Shown here: positions 7,809 to 17,290 of the stretch, piece after piece
Layout of the letters: every line of letters begins with the position of its first letter
How positions within the stretch are numbered: the stretch's first letter is position 1
Assembly: GCF_001618145.1 (NCBI RefSeq)
Contig: NZ_LQNF01000004.1
Coordinates: 62,001 to 126,000, forward strand
Source of the DNA: Oceanobacillus damuensis
GTDB taxonomy: Bacteria; Bacillota; Bacilli; Bacillales; Amphibacillaceae
Direction: 5' to 3'
Length of the DNA: 64,000 nt
Program-made: the position numbers and the translations under genes
Notes under the pieces: generated by a model
Told to the model about the DNA's origin: nothing
What the model saw: only the letters and a program-made list of their open reading frames with translations
The model's database searches: none

Positions 7809-9152
7809 CTAGTTCTCCTCTAGTTCCACTTCATTTTCATCATATGAAATCCAGTCACTGAAGCTTCCCGGATACAGCTTCACATTCTTAAACCCAGCCA
7901 TTTTTAATGCAAGGATATTCGGGCAGGCAGAAATACCAGAGCCACAGGAAACGATGATCTCATCTTTTTTGGAAAGATTCGAGAAGTGTTCCTCTAATAC
8001 CTCCCCTTTTTTCCATATACCATCTTCACTGAATACATCTTTCCAAAAGTAATTTTTAGCACCCGGAATATGACCAGCTTTGCTGTATAATGGCTCCCAC
8101 TCTCCCAAGTATCGTTCTCTTGCTCGGGAATCAATTAAAACAGCGTCATTCGTTTCCATCTTTTCCTTAACATCCTGCATCTTTACAAATCTGTCGCCAG
8201 CAATTTCGGCCTTGAATTCTTTTGCTTCTAAGGAAGGAATTTCATCTGTCACTTCATTACCTTCCTCCACCCAGCGATTATATCCACCTTCTAGAATATA
8301 CACATTGTCATGACCGATTGTCTCCAGCAGCCACCATAACCTTGCAGCAAACATTTCATTGCCCTGATCATAAATTACGACTGTCGTTTGATTATCGATT
8401 CCTATATTTCCAATCTTTGCTGTAAACTGTGTCCAGTCGGGAAGCGGATGGCTCCCCCCATGTTTCTCCACCTTTCCGGATAGATCTTTATTCAAATCCA
8501 TATATACGGCTCCAGGTAAATGGTCTTTCAGATACATACGTCTCCCTGCGTCAGGATCATCAAGTTGAAACCTTAAATCTATGATCGCGGTGTTATTCTG
8601 ATTATTTGCCAGTCGATTCTTCAGACGCTGAACACTGATTAGATTTGTCATTTTATCCCTCCATAATTTGCTCATATAATATTCATCTACAAATCTACCA
8701 TTCATGTACAAGGAATCTCTTTTCTTCCCTTCTATTTCAAAACCAGACTTCTTATATAATTTTACACCTGCCAGATTTTCTTCTATCACAGTCAATTCTA
8801 ATCGATGGATCTTCTGTTTAGAAGCCCAATCTTCCATTTTCTTAAACAATTCCGTCCCAACACCTAATCCCCGGTAGTTCTTTCGTATGCCAATGACGAT
8901 GTGGACACTATGCTTATTCTTTCTTGCATTCCCTCCAACAGCAAAAAGATAACCGACTAATCGCCCTTCTCTTTCTGCAAGAAAAGCTGCCGAATTTTCC
9001 TCTTGGGACAGTTTATCAATTATTTTCGATTGGTTTTCCGGCGATAAATCTCTCTCCCCTGCTTCATACAGCATATATGGACTTTCCGACTCCACTTCAT
9101 GGATAAGCAACGCAAGTTCTTCCCCATCCTCCATTACCGCTTCTCTGATCAT
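7809..9152 (-). CDS. GNAT acetyltransferase fused in frame to a two-domain sulfurtransferase
   Basis: One 447-residue open frame. Residues 1-165 are a GNAT domain (RKNYRGLGVGTELF acetyl-CoA loop; LAGVKLYKKSGFEIEG). From residue 167 (MTNLISVQRLKNRL) it is a thiosulfate/3-mercaptopyruvate sulfurtransferase: an N-terminal rhodanese domain (IDLRFQLDDPDAGRRMYLKDHLPGAVYMDL) without catalytic Cys, then a C-terminal domain with the active-site loop CGSGISAC. ATG at 9152 has AGGAGTGG upstream; a GTG at 9173 is less likely. Both halves are usually separate proteins. An internal ATG at 8651 with its own strong ribosome site may give the 280-residue sulfurtransferase alone. Confidence 0.85.
   Translation of the reverse strand: MIREAVMEDGEELALLIHEVESESPYMLYEAGERDLSPENQSKIIDKLSQEENSAAFLAEREGRLVGYLFAVGGNARKNKHSVHIVIGIRKNYRGLGVGTELFKKMEDWASKQKIHRLELTVIEENLAGVKLYKKSGFEIEGKKRDSLYMNGRFVDEYYMSKLWRDKMTNLISVQRLKNRLANNQNNTAIIDLRFQLDDPDAGRRMYLKDHLPGAVYMDLNKDLSGKVEKHGGSHPLPDWTQFTAKIGNIGIDNQTTVVIYDQGNEMFAARLWWLLETIGHDNVYILEGGYNRWVEEGNEVTDEIPSLEAKEFKAEIAGDRFVKMQDVKEKMETNDAVLIDSRARERYLGEWEPLYSKAGHIPGAKNYFWKDVFSEDGIWKKGEVLEEHFSNLSKKDEIIVSCGSGISACPNILALKMAGFKNVKLYPGSFSDWISYDENEVELEEN
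8649..8662 (-). promoter_or_regulatory. Internal ribosome binding site and start of the sulfurtransferase half
   Basis: On the minus strand GGAGGGA (8656-8662) is followed by TAAA and ATG (8651-8649), in frame with the upstream GNAT domain. These bases also encode LWRDKM. The site lies exactly at the domain junction, as if two once-overlapping genes lost the stop between them. It predicts a separate 280-residue product. Confidence 0.7.
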
Positions 9153-9284
9153 TTTCCCACTCCTATTTGGCACTTTAATATACTTTCGACAAAAAGAATC
9201 AGAATCCTTTCCAATTATTTCGTTTTTCGTTATTCATTGTGGTAAAATACTGCTAAATCAAACCTCGTTCGTCGCAGTTGATAG

Positions 9285-9716
9285 AAACTGCGAAGTAAAT
9301 TAAGTTTATTCTTGGAGATAAGTGCGCTTGTCGCCGTCCGAGATCGCTCTGGGCGGATGCTTTCCGCGGGCACGGCCTCAGCCCCGAAGAGAAAACCACT
9401 CTTCTGGTCTTCGGACACGTGCTTTTCCCGCAGGAGTCACCGCCCGCCGCTCACCCGGACTAGTGAAGTTGTGTAATCAGAATTAATCGCTCTTAAGAAT
9501 GGAATTTTTTGCCATAAATCTACAACCAGCTCTGGGAAATACACGGAGACTTCTGCGGGAGCAGAGGCATCGGTGAGACAACGCAGCGCTTTAGCGCAAG
9601 TTGGCTCACCAGCCGCCCGCGAAAAGCGCAGGGTATTTCCCAGAGCGGTAGCCGAAGTTAGTTGCTTCCATTATAAGCTATAAATTTATCGCAAATAGGC
9701 AGTTACTTCGCAGTTT
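9285..9716. repeat. Composite MITE-like repeat, copy 1
   Basis: The unit is bounded by a perfect 14-bp inverted repeat, AAACTGCGAAGTAA (9285-9298) and TTACTTCGCAGTTT (9703-9716). Inside are two GC-rich palindromic blocks. One (about 9320-9460) contains GATGCTTTCCGCGGGCACGG. The other (about 9530-9650) is bounded by CTCTGGGAAATACAC and GTATTTCCCAGAG and is the reverse complement of a block at 17860-17975. No coding frame is supported. The rest of the gap between the fused gene and pepT shows nothing else. Confidence 0.7.
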
Positions 9717-9771
9717 ACACAAAATGCGGCATTAATAATAATTTTCTAAATTTAAAGGGAGCGAAATAACC

Positions 9772-11001
9772 ATGAGAGAAGAACTGATCGAACGCTTTAC
9801 AACGTATGTAAAAATCGATACGCAATCCAACGAAGATTCTCCGTCGACACCTTCAACTCCTGGCCAGCTGGATCTTATCAACGTATTGGCTAAAGAACTG
9901 AAAGAAATCGGCATGGAAGATGTGGAGTCTGATGAAAATGGCTATTTAATGGCCACCCTACCTGCGAATACCGATAGAGAAATTCCTACGATTGGATTCC
10001 TGGCACACGTAGATACTGCAACAGACTTTACCGGGAAAAATGTGAAGCCGCAAATAATCGAAAATTTTGATGGTAATGACCTAACACTGAATAAAGACTT
10101 AGATGTAGTTTTGTCTGCCAAAGCGTTTCCGGAGCTCCCGAGCTATAAAGGGCACACGTTGATAACCACCGACGGAACCACATTGCTCGGGGCCGACAAT
10201 AAAGCTGGTGTCGCGGAAATTATGACTGCCATGAACTATCTGATTCAACACCCTGAGATAAAACATGGCAGAATCCGTGTGGCCTTTACTCCAGATGAGG
10301 AAATCGGACGCGGACCACATAAATTCGATGTCCAGCGCTTTGATGCCAGTTATGCTTATACCATCGATGGTGGACCACTCGGTGAATTACAATACGAAAG
10401 TTTTAATGCGGCAGCGGCGAAGGTAACATTTAAAGGAAACAGCGTTCACCCTGGAATAGCTAAAAATAAAATGGTCAATTCAGGCAAACTGGCTGCCGAA
10501 TTCATCAATAAATTCCCTGCAGAGGAGTCACCGGAACATACAGAACACTATGAAGGCTTTTACCATCTTATTTCCATCAGTGGTGATGTGGAAAAGACAA
10601 CGGTCTATTACATCATCCGTGACCATGATAGGCATAAATTCGAGGAACGGAAAAATACGGTGAAGACATTTGTACAGGAGATGAAAGATGTCTATGGTAA
10701 CGCATCCGCAGAACTGGATATGGCAGACCAATATTACAACATGCGTGAAAAAATTGAACCTGTTAAGGAGATTGTAGAGATTGCCAGTCAGGCCATGAAA
10801 AACTTGGATATCGATCCAATTGTGGAACCTATCCGTGGCGGGACAGACGGATCACAGTTATCCTATATGGGACTGCCGACACCGAATATATTTACAGGTG
10901 GAGAGAATTTCCATGGAAAATTTGAATATATTTCCGTCGATAACATGGAAAAAGCATCTAAAGTAATTGTGGAAATCTGTAAGTTATTTGAAGCAAAATA
11001 A
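9772..11001 (+). CDS. pepT: Peptidase T (tripeptide aminopeptidase)
   Basis: A 409-residue cytoplasmic dizinc aminopeptidase of the M20 family that removes the N-terminal residue of tripeptides. Visible metal and catalytic motifs: [121 protein letters not shown]. Length and order match the family. The start follows AAAGGGAGCGAAATAACC. It is monocistronic; upstream lies the composite repeat. Confidence 0.96.
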   Translation: MREELIERFTTYVKIDTQSNEDSPSTPSTPGQLDLINVLAKELKEIGMEDVESDENGYLMATLPANTDREIPTIGFLAHVDTATDFTGKNVKPQIIENFDGNDLTLNKDLDVVLSAKAFPELPSYKGHTLITTDGTTLLGADNKAGVAEIMTAMNYLIQHPEIKHGRIRVAFTPDEEIGRGPHKFDVQRFDASYAYTIDGGPLGELQYESFNAAAAKVTFKGNSVHPGIAKNKMVNSGKLAAEFINKFPAEESPEHTEHYEGFYHLISISGDVEKTTVYYIIRDHDRHKFEERKNTVKTFVQEMKDVYGNASAELDMADQYYNMREKIEPVKEIVEIASQAMKNLDIDPIVEPIRGGTDGSQLSYMGLPTPNIFTGGENFHGKFEYISVDNMEKASKVIVEICKLFEAK

Positions 11002-11079
11002 TTGCTATCTATAATAAGTGAAATTTCAATCAGCGAGGATCTTGTTGCTTGCTGCATGCGGAAAAACCTATATCTAAAT

Positions 11080-12282
11080 TTATGCGGATCTGGATCCACT
11101 CTTTATGTTGATAAAAAAGGAAGCCATTAAACCAATTGCCAATAAGAGGGCAAGGAGCACAAGCGTGGTAAAATAGCTTACAACCTGCATAAACTGTGTA
11201 GCAACTATTGGTCCCAAAGTTGCACCTATAAACAGGATGAAGGTGTAAAAGGATGCAGCAACAGCACGATCCTCACCCCCAAGATTTCCCACGAGTATCA
11301 TAATGGAAGGGAACGTTATCGATATGCCGGCAACAAAGAATATAGTCAACACAGCTATAATAAAAAGGTTCTGTGTGGCTCCTACTGCAATCAAACCAAG
11401 TACACTAAAGAGCATTCCCGTCCGAAATACATGTATGAGTCCAAACTGTCTTATAAAATAACCGGTAAAAGGGGAAATCATCATGCCTATAATACCTACT
11501 GCACGAATAATGAGTATCCCTTTCTCTGATAAATAAAATGGTGAACTACTTAAATACTCTCCAAGAACTGTGTACATACCAATAAACGTTAGAAGCAGCA
11601 TACTAGTAATAAGGTAGGTCAATAATAAATCTTTTGTTGTAAAAATCTGTTTCACCTTTTTAAAATAGTCTTTAACCAACATTTCCCTTTTGCTATTGAT
11701 ACCTTTCGGAAGAAGGAAGTATACGGATAACGAACAACCTAAGTAAATCCCTCCAAAAACAATAAAAACCATTTGCCAATCAAACGTTTGATTAACAATT
11801 CCTGCCAACACCTGACCAAAAATTCCAGCAGTTACGAAACCAAAACTGATAAATCCGATTACTGTAGGTATTTTCATCTCGGGAAACACATCATATACAT
11901 AGGCCAAGGCTGAAGGAGCAAATGTGGCTGCCATAAACCCCTGTAATCCACGCAGTAATAGAAACAATTGAAATGATTCCACCAAACCGATCGCCATCGT
12001 AACAAGTGTCAGGGTACACAGTCCGAATAATATAATCTGTTTTCGGCCCAGCCTGTCTGAAAGTGGTCCAAATAGTAAAAAACCAAGCGCATAAAATACT
12101 GAAAATATACTTGTTGGCCACGCTGCAGCTGTCGGTGTAACTTGATAAATCTTAGAAAAATCACTTGTTAATGGTGTAGTAACGTAGACGCTTGATACAA
12201 TGAATAAAGCACAGCAAAAAAGTAAAATGGTGACAACAAGGTCATTTCGTTTTGTTTGTTGTTTATCTTCTTCTAAAGACAT
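11080..12282 (-). CDS. MFS efflux transporter
   Basis: A 400-residue twelve-helix major facilitator. The loop 2-3 motif GPLSDRLGRKQIILFG (family motif A) is clear, and FAPSALAYVYDVFPEMKIPTVIGF precedes the sixth helix. Domain layout and length fit drug- or sugar-efflux MFS (AraJ/Bcr-like) proteins; the substrate is unknown. ATG at 12282 is preferred to an upstream in-frame ATG because GGGGGGAG lies six bases before it. Convergent with pepT, divergent from the VanY-like gene. Confidence 0.85.
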   Translation of the reverse strand: MSLEEDKQQTKRNDLVVTILLFCCALFIVSSVYVTTPLTSDFSKIYQVTPTAAAWPTSIFSVFYALGFLLFGPLSDRLGRKQIILFGLCTLTLVTMAIGLVESFQLFLLLRGLQGFMAATFAPSALAYVYDVFPEMKIPTVIGFISFGFVTAGIFGQVLAGIVNQTFDWQMVFIVFGGIYLGCSLSVYFLLPKGINSKREMLVKDYFKKVKQIFTTKDLLLTYLITSMLLLTFIGMYTVLGEYLSSSPFYLSEKGILIIRAVGIIGMMISPFTGYFIRQFGLIHVFRTGMLFSVLGLIAVGATQNLFIIAVLTIFFVAGISITFPSIMILVGNLGGEDRAVAASFYTFILFIGATLGPIVATQFMQVVSYFTTLVLLALLLAIGLMASFFINIKSGSRSA

Positions 12283-12509
12283 GTCGACTCCCCCCTTGTT
12301 TCCATGGATATGATAAACAGGGATCATTCATACCGAAGCAGCATCTCTGGTGTTTAAATTTTCTAATGTTTCGGAATGGATTGCATTTCACAACAATACT
12401 ATTATTGTGCATGGATATATGAGAAAATGAATAAATGCTTTACTTCTGCCATTGTCTATAAAATCATAGAATAACTATCATATGGCGGATTTACAAGGAG
12501 AGAGAAACG

Positions 12510-13568
12510 ATGTTCAAGAAGAATAAATTACCTATTATCTTTATGATAGCAACTATATTAACTTTAATGTCTGCATGCTCTATATTTGATCAGACAAAAC
12601 AACCAGAAGAAGCACCTTCTAATACCGACAGTACTCCCCCTGAAAAAGATACAATAGAAGAACCTGGCAATAAACAGGAGGAACAAGCTGTGGACCTTCC
12701 TGCAGATTCCCTGCAGAAGTTGGATAAAGGGGAGCAGGTCCTGCAATTGCAAAACGCATTAAATCATATTGGGTATGAATTGAATGAGAACGGTGAATAT
12801 GATGAAGCAACTACGTGGGCAATTACAGATTTTCAATTACAGCACGATTCCCTGCTTGTATCCGGTCTCTATGATGAGCAAACAAAAATCGCATTGGATG
12901 AAGCAATAGACAATGATGTGGAAGTCGTTGCCGGTGCTGGGTTGCCGCAAACAGCAGAGCCTGCTTTTACAAGTTCTGGTACGGAGGTTATTGCAAATCC
13001 GTATGAACAGCTGGCACTCATAAATAAAGAACATGCTCTGCCGGCAGATTATATACCGGAAGACCTTGTGATACCGAATGTCCCATTCCCATTTTCAGAA
13101 GATACTCCGAAAAAACAAATGCGGGAAGCCGCGGCAAAATCATTGGAAGATTTATTTGCAGCAGCTGAAAAATTCGGTCTTGAGCTATTTGCCATTTCTG
13201 GTTATCGTTCTTTTGATAGACAGGATGCAATTTTCGCATCCAATGCTCTCAAACATGGGGAAGAAGAAGCAAATACATTCAGCGCCCGACCCGGTGAAAG
13301 CGAGCACCAAACTGGACTGAGTATGGATGTGACAAGTCCGGAAGTTGACTTTGAATTAGTGACAGAATTCGAGAATACTAAAGAAGGGCAATGGATTCAG
13401 GAAAATGCAGCTGAATTTGGATTTATCGTCCGCTTCCCAGAAGGAAAAGAGGAAATAACAAAATACATGTATGAACCTTGGCATCTGCGATATGTCGGTG
13501 AAAAGGCCGCAAAGGAAATTACCGCTCAAGGTATCACATTGGAAGAATATTTAGGAGAAACAGAATAG
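12510..13568 (+). CDS. D-alanyl-D-alanine carboxypeptidase (VanY/M15B) lipoprotein with peptidoglycan-binding domain
   Basis: A 352-residue exported protein. Residues 1-23 are a lipoprotein signal ending LTLMSAC with C23 lipidated, followed by an acidic linker. Residues 70-125 form a PG_binding_1 repeat (LQKLDKGEQVLQLQNALNHIGYELNENGEYDEATTWAITDFQ). The C-terminal half is the zinc peptidase: SGYRSF, SARPGESEHQTGLSMDVTS (S-x-H-x(6)-D) and EPWHLRYVG. It should trim the terminal D-Ala from stem peptides outside the membrane. ATG at 12510 follows AAGGAGAGAG. Monogenic, with its own terminator downstream. Confidence 0.92.
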   Translation: MFKKNKLPIIFMIATILTLMSACSIFDQTKQPEEAPSNTDSTPPEKDTIEEPGNKQEEQAVDLPADSLQKLDKGEQVLQLQNALNHIGYELNENGEYDEATTWAITDFQLQHDSLLVSGLYDEQTKIALDEAIDNDVEVVAGAGLPQTAEPAFTSSGTEVIANPYEQLALINKEHALPADYIPEDLVIPNVPFPFSEDTPKKQMREAAAKSLEDLFAAAEKFGLELFAISGYRSFDRQDAIFASNALKHGEEEANTFSARPGESEHQTGLSMDVTSPEVDFELVTEFENTKEGQWIQENAAEFGFIVRFPEGKEEITKYMYEPWHLRYVGEKAAKEITAQGITLEEYLGETE

Positions 13569-13580
13569 AAAACAATTGAT

Positions 13581-13606
13581 CCTGTTCCATACGAGCAGGT
13601 TTTTTT
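13581..13606 (+). terminator. Rho-independent terminator
   Basis: CCTGTTC-CATAC-GAGCAGG (13581-13599, one G-U pair) followed by seven T residues, just after the VanY-like gene. Confidence 0.82.
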
Positions 13607-13756
13607 ATGATTATTTTTATAAAAAAGCGGGTAATCGTCTGTATGTAAAACACAAAAGCGGAAAAGAAAGTTCGTGTCCTACTAAGTTGGGATACGGCAC
13701 AATAGAAGTAAGATTTAACTCTTTTCATACTTTTTGTGGGGAAGCTGGTGTTAAAT

Positions 13757-14290
13757 ATGTTCGGTTTACTCGATTTTTTAAAATTGACAATGTCTATATT
13801 TATTATTTTGCCCATTGTATCTCTCATAAGGGAAATGGGCTATTTGGTTGCAGGGAAATTATTTGGTGTAAAGGAAGCGACCATAACCATTGGTTCAGGT
13901 CCCTATTTCTTTAAGTTCTGGATATTTGAGGTAAGAAGATTTTATTTCATGTACAGCTGGTGTCACTATGAATCCCTGGAAAGAGATTCAAAATTTGCCC
14001 ATATCATCATTTACGCTTCTCCTATTCTTGCCAATTTATTTGTGGCATTATTTATTAATGGTCTATTGGCTAATGACTTGCTTGAATATGAAACATTTTG
14101 GAATCAATTTGTTTTTTATGCCTTTTATTTTTTACTTTTTGATGCCATTCCATTGTACTATCCAGATGGACAGCCAAGCAACGGGAGAGTGGTTTATGAT
14201 TTGATACGGTACGGGAAACGCAGTGACTTTAGGCGAAACGACCCACAGATTAATGCGCAATCAGAAGAGGAAGAGGGAGAGAAAGAATAA
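13757..14290 (+). CDS. Membrane protein resembling an M50 site-2 protease without the HExxH motif
   Basis: About 177 residues with three or four hydrophobic segments. The first segment runs into SLIREMGYLVAGKLFGVKEATITIGSGP, which aligns by eye with the S2P/M50 signature HELGHxLAAKLFGVK, but both zinc histidines are replaced (Arg and Tyr). A C-terminal DAIPLYYPDGQPSNGRVVYDLIRYGK keeps the second M50 feature (xxxP..PDG) and the common QPSNGRxxYDLIR tail. It is probably an inactive member of the family. The start is uncertain: ATG at 13757, or GTG at 13748 or 13736. The HD-domain gene downstream is convergent. Confidence 0.62.
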   Translation: MFGLLDFLKLTMSIFIILPIVSLIREMGYLVAGKLFGVKEATITIGSGPYFFKFWIFEVRRFYFMYSWCHYESLERDSKFAHIIIYASPILANLFVALFINGLLANDLLEYETFWNQFVFYAFYFLLFDAIPLYYPDGQPSNGRVVYDLIRYGKRSDFRRNDPQINAQSEEEEGEKE

Positions 14291-14337
14291 GAAATACCAT
14301 TCGCGTGAATATTTACAGAAAATTGCTGTACGTTGCC

Positions 14338-14865
14338 CTAATAGCGGATTTGCTCAGACAATGCTAGGTCAATCTGTGAATCAAGTGCACGAATCCGCTC
14401 GAGCGCGACATGTTCTTCAATCTCTTTATAATGATGATTTCCGCCGTTTTCTTCGTCGGCTTCATCTGCCATTGTAACAACTTGCTGCAACGGCTTTAAT
14501 TTCAGCTCCCCTTTTGGCAAATAAGAGTCCGTATGAAGTAAAACGGCAACCGCGATTTCCTTTGCCGCCTGACGTTCTTCCCCAATTCGTATAAGCAGCT
14601 TATGTGCTCTGCTTGCACCCTTAATTGCGTGAATATCGTTTTCCTTATAGAGCTGATAATCCCACTCCCCGTCCCGATACCATGTATAGTGGCCAATATC
14701 ATGAAGTAACGCAGCTTTGGTCGCATGGTCCGGGTTCACATCAAAACGTCTGGAAAATATATATGCATATTCCGCTACAGCAATCGCGTGTGCAACACCA
14801 GATCTTTTTAAATATTTCTGTGTAATTGGGTGGGTGAAAACCTGTTCTAATGTGACCTTTCTCAT
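14338..14865 (-). CDS. HD-domain phosphohydrolase
   Basis: A 175-residue predicted metal-dependent phosphohydrolase. The HD residues are H26 (GVAHAIAVAEYA), LLHDIGH at 53-59, an additional His in LLHTDSYLP and an Asp in MADEADEENG. GGGGAGAG precedes ATG at 14865. Monocistronic and convergent with the M50-like gene. The substrate (nucleotide or signalling compound) is unknown. The gap upstream (14866-15085) shows nothing supportable. Confidence 0.78.
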   Translation of the reverse strand: MRKVTLEQVFTHPITQKYLKRSGVAHAIAVAEYAYIFSRRFDVNPDHATKAALLHDIGHYTWYRDGEWDYQLYKENDIHAIKGASRAHKLLIRIGEERQAAKEIAVAVLLHTDSYLPKGELKLKPLQQVVTMADEADEENGGNHHYKEIEEHVALERIRALDSQIDLALSEQIRY

Positions 14866-15085
14866 GTCAACTCTCCCCTTTCCATAAATTGAAATTTTTA
14901 TTTCCGTCCAGTATTCCTGTCTTCCAGATTCATGTTTGATTGAATCTTGCTCTAATCGGTTTGAACTTCCGTTAAGGTAAAATTTAAATGACTATAGCAT
15001 AGTTTTTACATATACACAACAGTTACCTATTTTCAAATTATTTAAACATATGTCTAAATGCAATGCATTGTCTAGATGATTGATT

Positions 15086-15541
15086 TCAAAATGGTTTTAG
15101 AATCATCAGTGCGATGATCACTAGAAATATTCCATTTTCGATTCGTTCAAAAAAGAAAAGCTTGTTTGCAAGTTTCGCATAGCTTTCCGGAATTTCTTCT
15201 CCTTTATGCTCATTCAAAAGTGCTTTGATCAGCCTGGATCTCGGAGCCAGTACAAATGGACCACATGCCAAAGCTATAAGAAACAGAGCCAGGCTCAGCC
15301 AATACCATCCTTGTGTAAAGAGGTATGTATGAAGAACCCCCATCCAAACACCCGTTATGAGCAATAATGTCCCACCCACCATCGTAAAAATATGGAGCCG
15401 GTTACGAATTTTGTAGGCATGTCTAAGCTCTGTCATATTATTGGAATTTTTTACTGTTAAAATCATAACAAACCCTGGACCCATTCCCAGTATTGCAGAA
15501 AATATATGAATAAATAAAAGCAGCTCATAAAACGACACCAT
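15086..15541 (-). CDS. DUF2269-type integral membrane protein
   Basis: A 151-residue four-helix membrane protein: residues 4-28, 48-72 (HIFTMVGGTLLLITGVWMGVL), 78-100 (WYWLSLALFLIALACGPFVLA) and 130-150. The order HIFSAILGMGPGF ... RSRLIKALLNEHKGEEIPESYAKLANKLFFFERIE fits the uncharacterised DUF2269 group of Bacillus membrane proteins. ATG at 15541 has AGGAGGGG upstream. The function is unknown. Confidence 0.65.
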   Translation of the reverse strand: MVSFYELLLFIHIFSAILGMGPGFVMILTVKNSNNMTELRHAYKIRNRLHIFTMVGGTLLLITGVWMGVLHTYLFTQGWYWLSLALFLIALACGPFVLAPRSRLIKALLNEHKGEEIPESYAKLANKLFFFERIENGIFLVIIALMILKPF

Positions 15542-15720
15542 AAACCCCTCCTAAGATTGTTCTATATACCATCATATACATTTTTCAATCGGTCGATTGT
15601 GATAATAATCACTTTAAAGAGGTATTTTTCTAAAGAATAAATGGCATTCGCCAATCCACAAGGCTTGTGGCTGTTGTACTGATACAGATAATCAGCTTTA
15701 TGCTTTCTGTCAAAAAAACG

Positions 15721-15750
15721 AAAAAACAGAACGCTAAGATTCTGTTTTTT
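15721..15750 (-). terminator. Rho-independent terminator of the phosphatase gene
   Basis: AAAAAACAGAA...TTCTGTTTTTT, a stem of about ten pairs with a seven-to-nine-base loop, placed just after the minus-strand phosphoesterase stop. A- and T-runs on both sides would let it work in either direction. Confidence 0.75.
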
Positions 15751-15770
15751 TCACCGAAAAATAATATTTT

Positions 15771-16475
15771 TTAAAAGCCCTCAATTAAATGCTCTGTAAC
15801 TTCACCGGTCTTTGAACAACGATAATAACAGCCCTTTTGTACATCGACTAATGCAAGTGCCGCTGCATTTTCATCGAATGTCCCATTACCTAAATCACAT
15901 TGGATGAATTGCCCCTTGACATGAACTGTATGATACGGATTATGACCACGGTAGATATATTTTCCACCGGTCCATGCTTTCAGAAGTTCTTCATCGATCT
16001 CCAACAGATCTTTTTGATTAACCCAAACAATATCTCGCGGCTGGTTTTCTTTGTCATCTCCAATGTTCACACCGGCATGTGCATAAATTGCGAATTCATC
16101 TTCATAAATAAGTGGAAGTTTTTCCAGCCATGCTGCATACTCCTCGGCAGCATTCCATCCTTTTTCAGATCCAAAAACCTTCTTAAAGCTTCTTATTGTG
16201 TCGTCTCCACCAAATTCCATCCACATCGGAGACAGCTCGTTCATAAACCAAATCATCATTTCTTCGTGATTCCCAGTTAAAATATGTATCCTATCGGGAA
16301 ATTTTTCCGTATGTTCTTTAGCCCATTGCAGCATTTCCGCGCTTTCCGGACCACGGTTAATCATATCTCCACCTATGATCAGCCTGTCACTTACCGGAGC
16401 AAATTTAACATGATTGATTAGTTTTTGAAATGATTTAAAATCCCCATGAATATCACAAATATAAAAGGTTCTCAT
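15771..16475 (-). CDS. Calcineurin-like metallophosphoesterase (PPP-type serine/threonine phosphatase-like)
   Basis: A 234-residue binuclear metal phosphatase. All metal motifs are visible: ICDIHGD (residues 6-12), IGGDMINRGPES (34-45), LTGNHEEMM (66-74), YAHAGVN and a late YRGHNPYH. The arrangement matches bacterial PrpE/PP1-like enzymes acting on phosphoproteins or diadenosine tetraphosphate; which one cannot be decided. ATG at 16475 follows AAAGGAG. Monogenic, with a terminator downstream. Confidence 0.85.
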   Translation of the reverse strand: MRTFYICDIHGDFKSFQKLINHVKFAPVSDRLIIGGDMINRGPESAEMLQWAKEHTEKFPDRIHILTGNHEEMMIWFMNELSPMWMEFGGDDTIRSFKKVFGSEKGWNAAEEYAAWLEKLPLIYEDEFAIYAHAGVNIGDDKENQPRDIVWVNQKDLLEIDEELLKAWTGGKYIYRGHNPYHTVHVKGQFIQCDLGNGTFDENAAALALVDVQKGCYYRCSKTGEVTEHLIEGF

Positions 16476-16697
16476 CGTTTGGCTCCTTTTTCGTATCGCT
16501 TTTTCAATATATAATGAAATGACATCATATTAATCTATCAAAAGTTATGAACTTAGTTTATCCTTGAAAAATCTGCTTGTAAAGTTGTATTAAGAAGCTA
16601 ATTCCTTTACTTAAACAGATTGCATTTTTTAGTTTAATCCTATACAATTTAATTGAAAACTGTTATCAATTAAATTTAGATATAGGGGTATTTAGTT

Positions 16698-17246
16698 ATG
16701 TATAAATCTGAACTGGCAAGAATCATCAGAGAAAGACGTGCAATAAAAAAAGGATATAATGATAAAGAAGTTACAGAAGAAAAGGTTCTTGAAATATTGG
16801 ATGATGCCATCTGGGCTCCAAACCACGGGATGAGACAACCGTGGAGGTTTATATTCGTCGGTGCAGATCAAAAAGCTGCATTCGCCAAAAAGGTGGCGTC
16901 AACTTATCCGGAAGAAAGACAGCAGAACAGGGAAGATTACCTTAACGAACCAAGCGCAATACTGGTGGTCATTATGGAAGAACCTGAACTTCCAAAGCAG
17001 TGGGAAGAAAACTATGGTGCAACTTCATCCATGATACAGAACTTTTGGCTGCTGGCCTGGGAAAAAAATCTCGGTGTCGTGTGGAAAACGAATCCCCACA
17101 TTTATGATCCAAAGGTGAAAGAATTGCTGGATGTCGGCGAAAACGAAAAAATAATCGGATTCCTGCATCTTGGATATTTCGATGAACAACCAGAAGTAAA
17201 AGAAAGAATACCCGTTAAAGAAAAATTTACCTTATTTAAGGCTTAA
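16698..17246 (+). CDS. Nitroreductase-family protein
   Basis: A 182-residue FMN-dependent oxidoreductase of the nitroreductase fold. IIRERRAIKKGYNDKEVTEEKVLEILDDAIWAPNHGMRQPWRFIFV is the FMN phosphate and isoalloxazine region. GATSSMIQNFWLLAWEKNLGVVWKTNP and a C-terminal KIIGFLHLGY complete the fold. It reduces nitro groups or quinones with NAD(P)H; the substrate is not assigned. AGGGGTA precedes ATG at 16698. Confidence 0.85.
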   Translation: MYKSELARIIRERRAIKKGYNDKEVTEEKVLEILDDAIWAPNHGMRQPWRFIFVGADQKAAFAKKVASTYPEERQQNREDYLNEPSAILVVIMEEPELPKQWEENYGATSSMIQNFWLLAWEKNLGVVWKTNPHIYDPKVKELLDVGENEKIIGFLHLGYFDEQPEVKERIPVKEKFTLFKA

Positions 17247-17253
17247 ATAATAA

Positions 17254-17290
17254 ATGGGCGGCCGGGAAATCTAGCCACCCATATTATTTT
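17254..17290. terminator. Bidirectional terminator
   Basis: ATGGGCGGC (17254-17262) with GCCACCCAT (17274-17282) between convergent genes. The stem is better on the minus strand, where the one mismatch becomes a G-U pair. The plus strand continues ATTATTTT. Confidence 0.6.
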
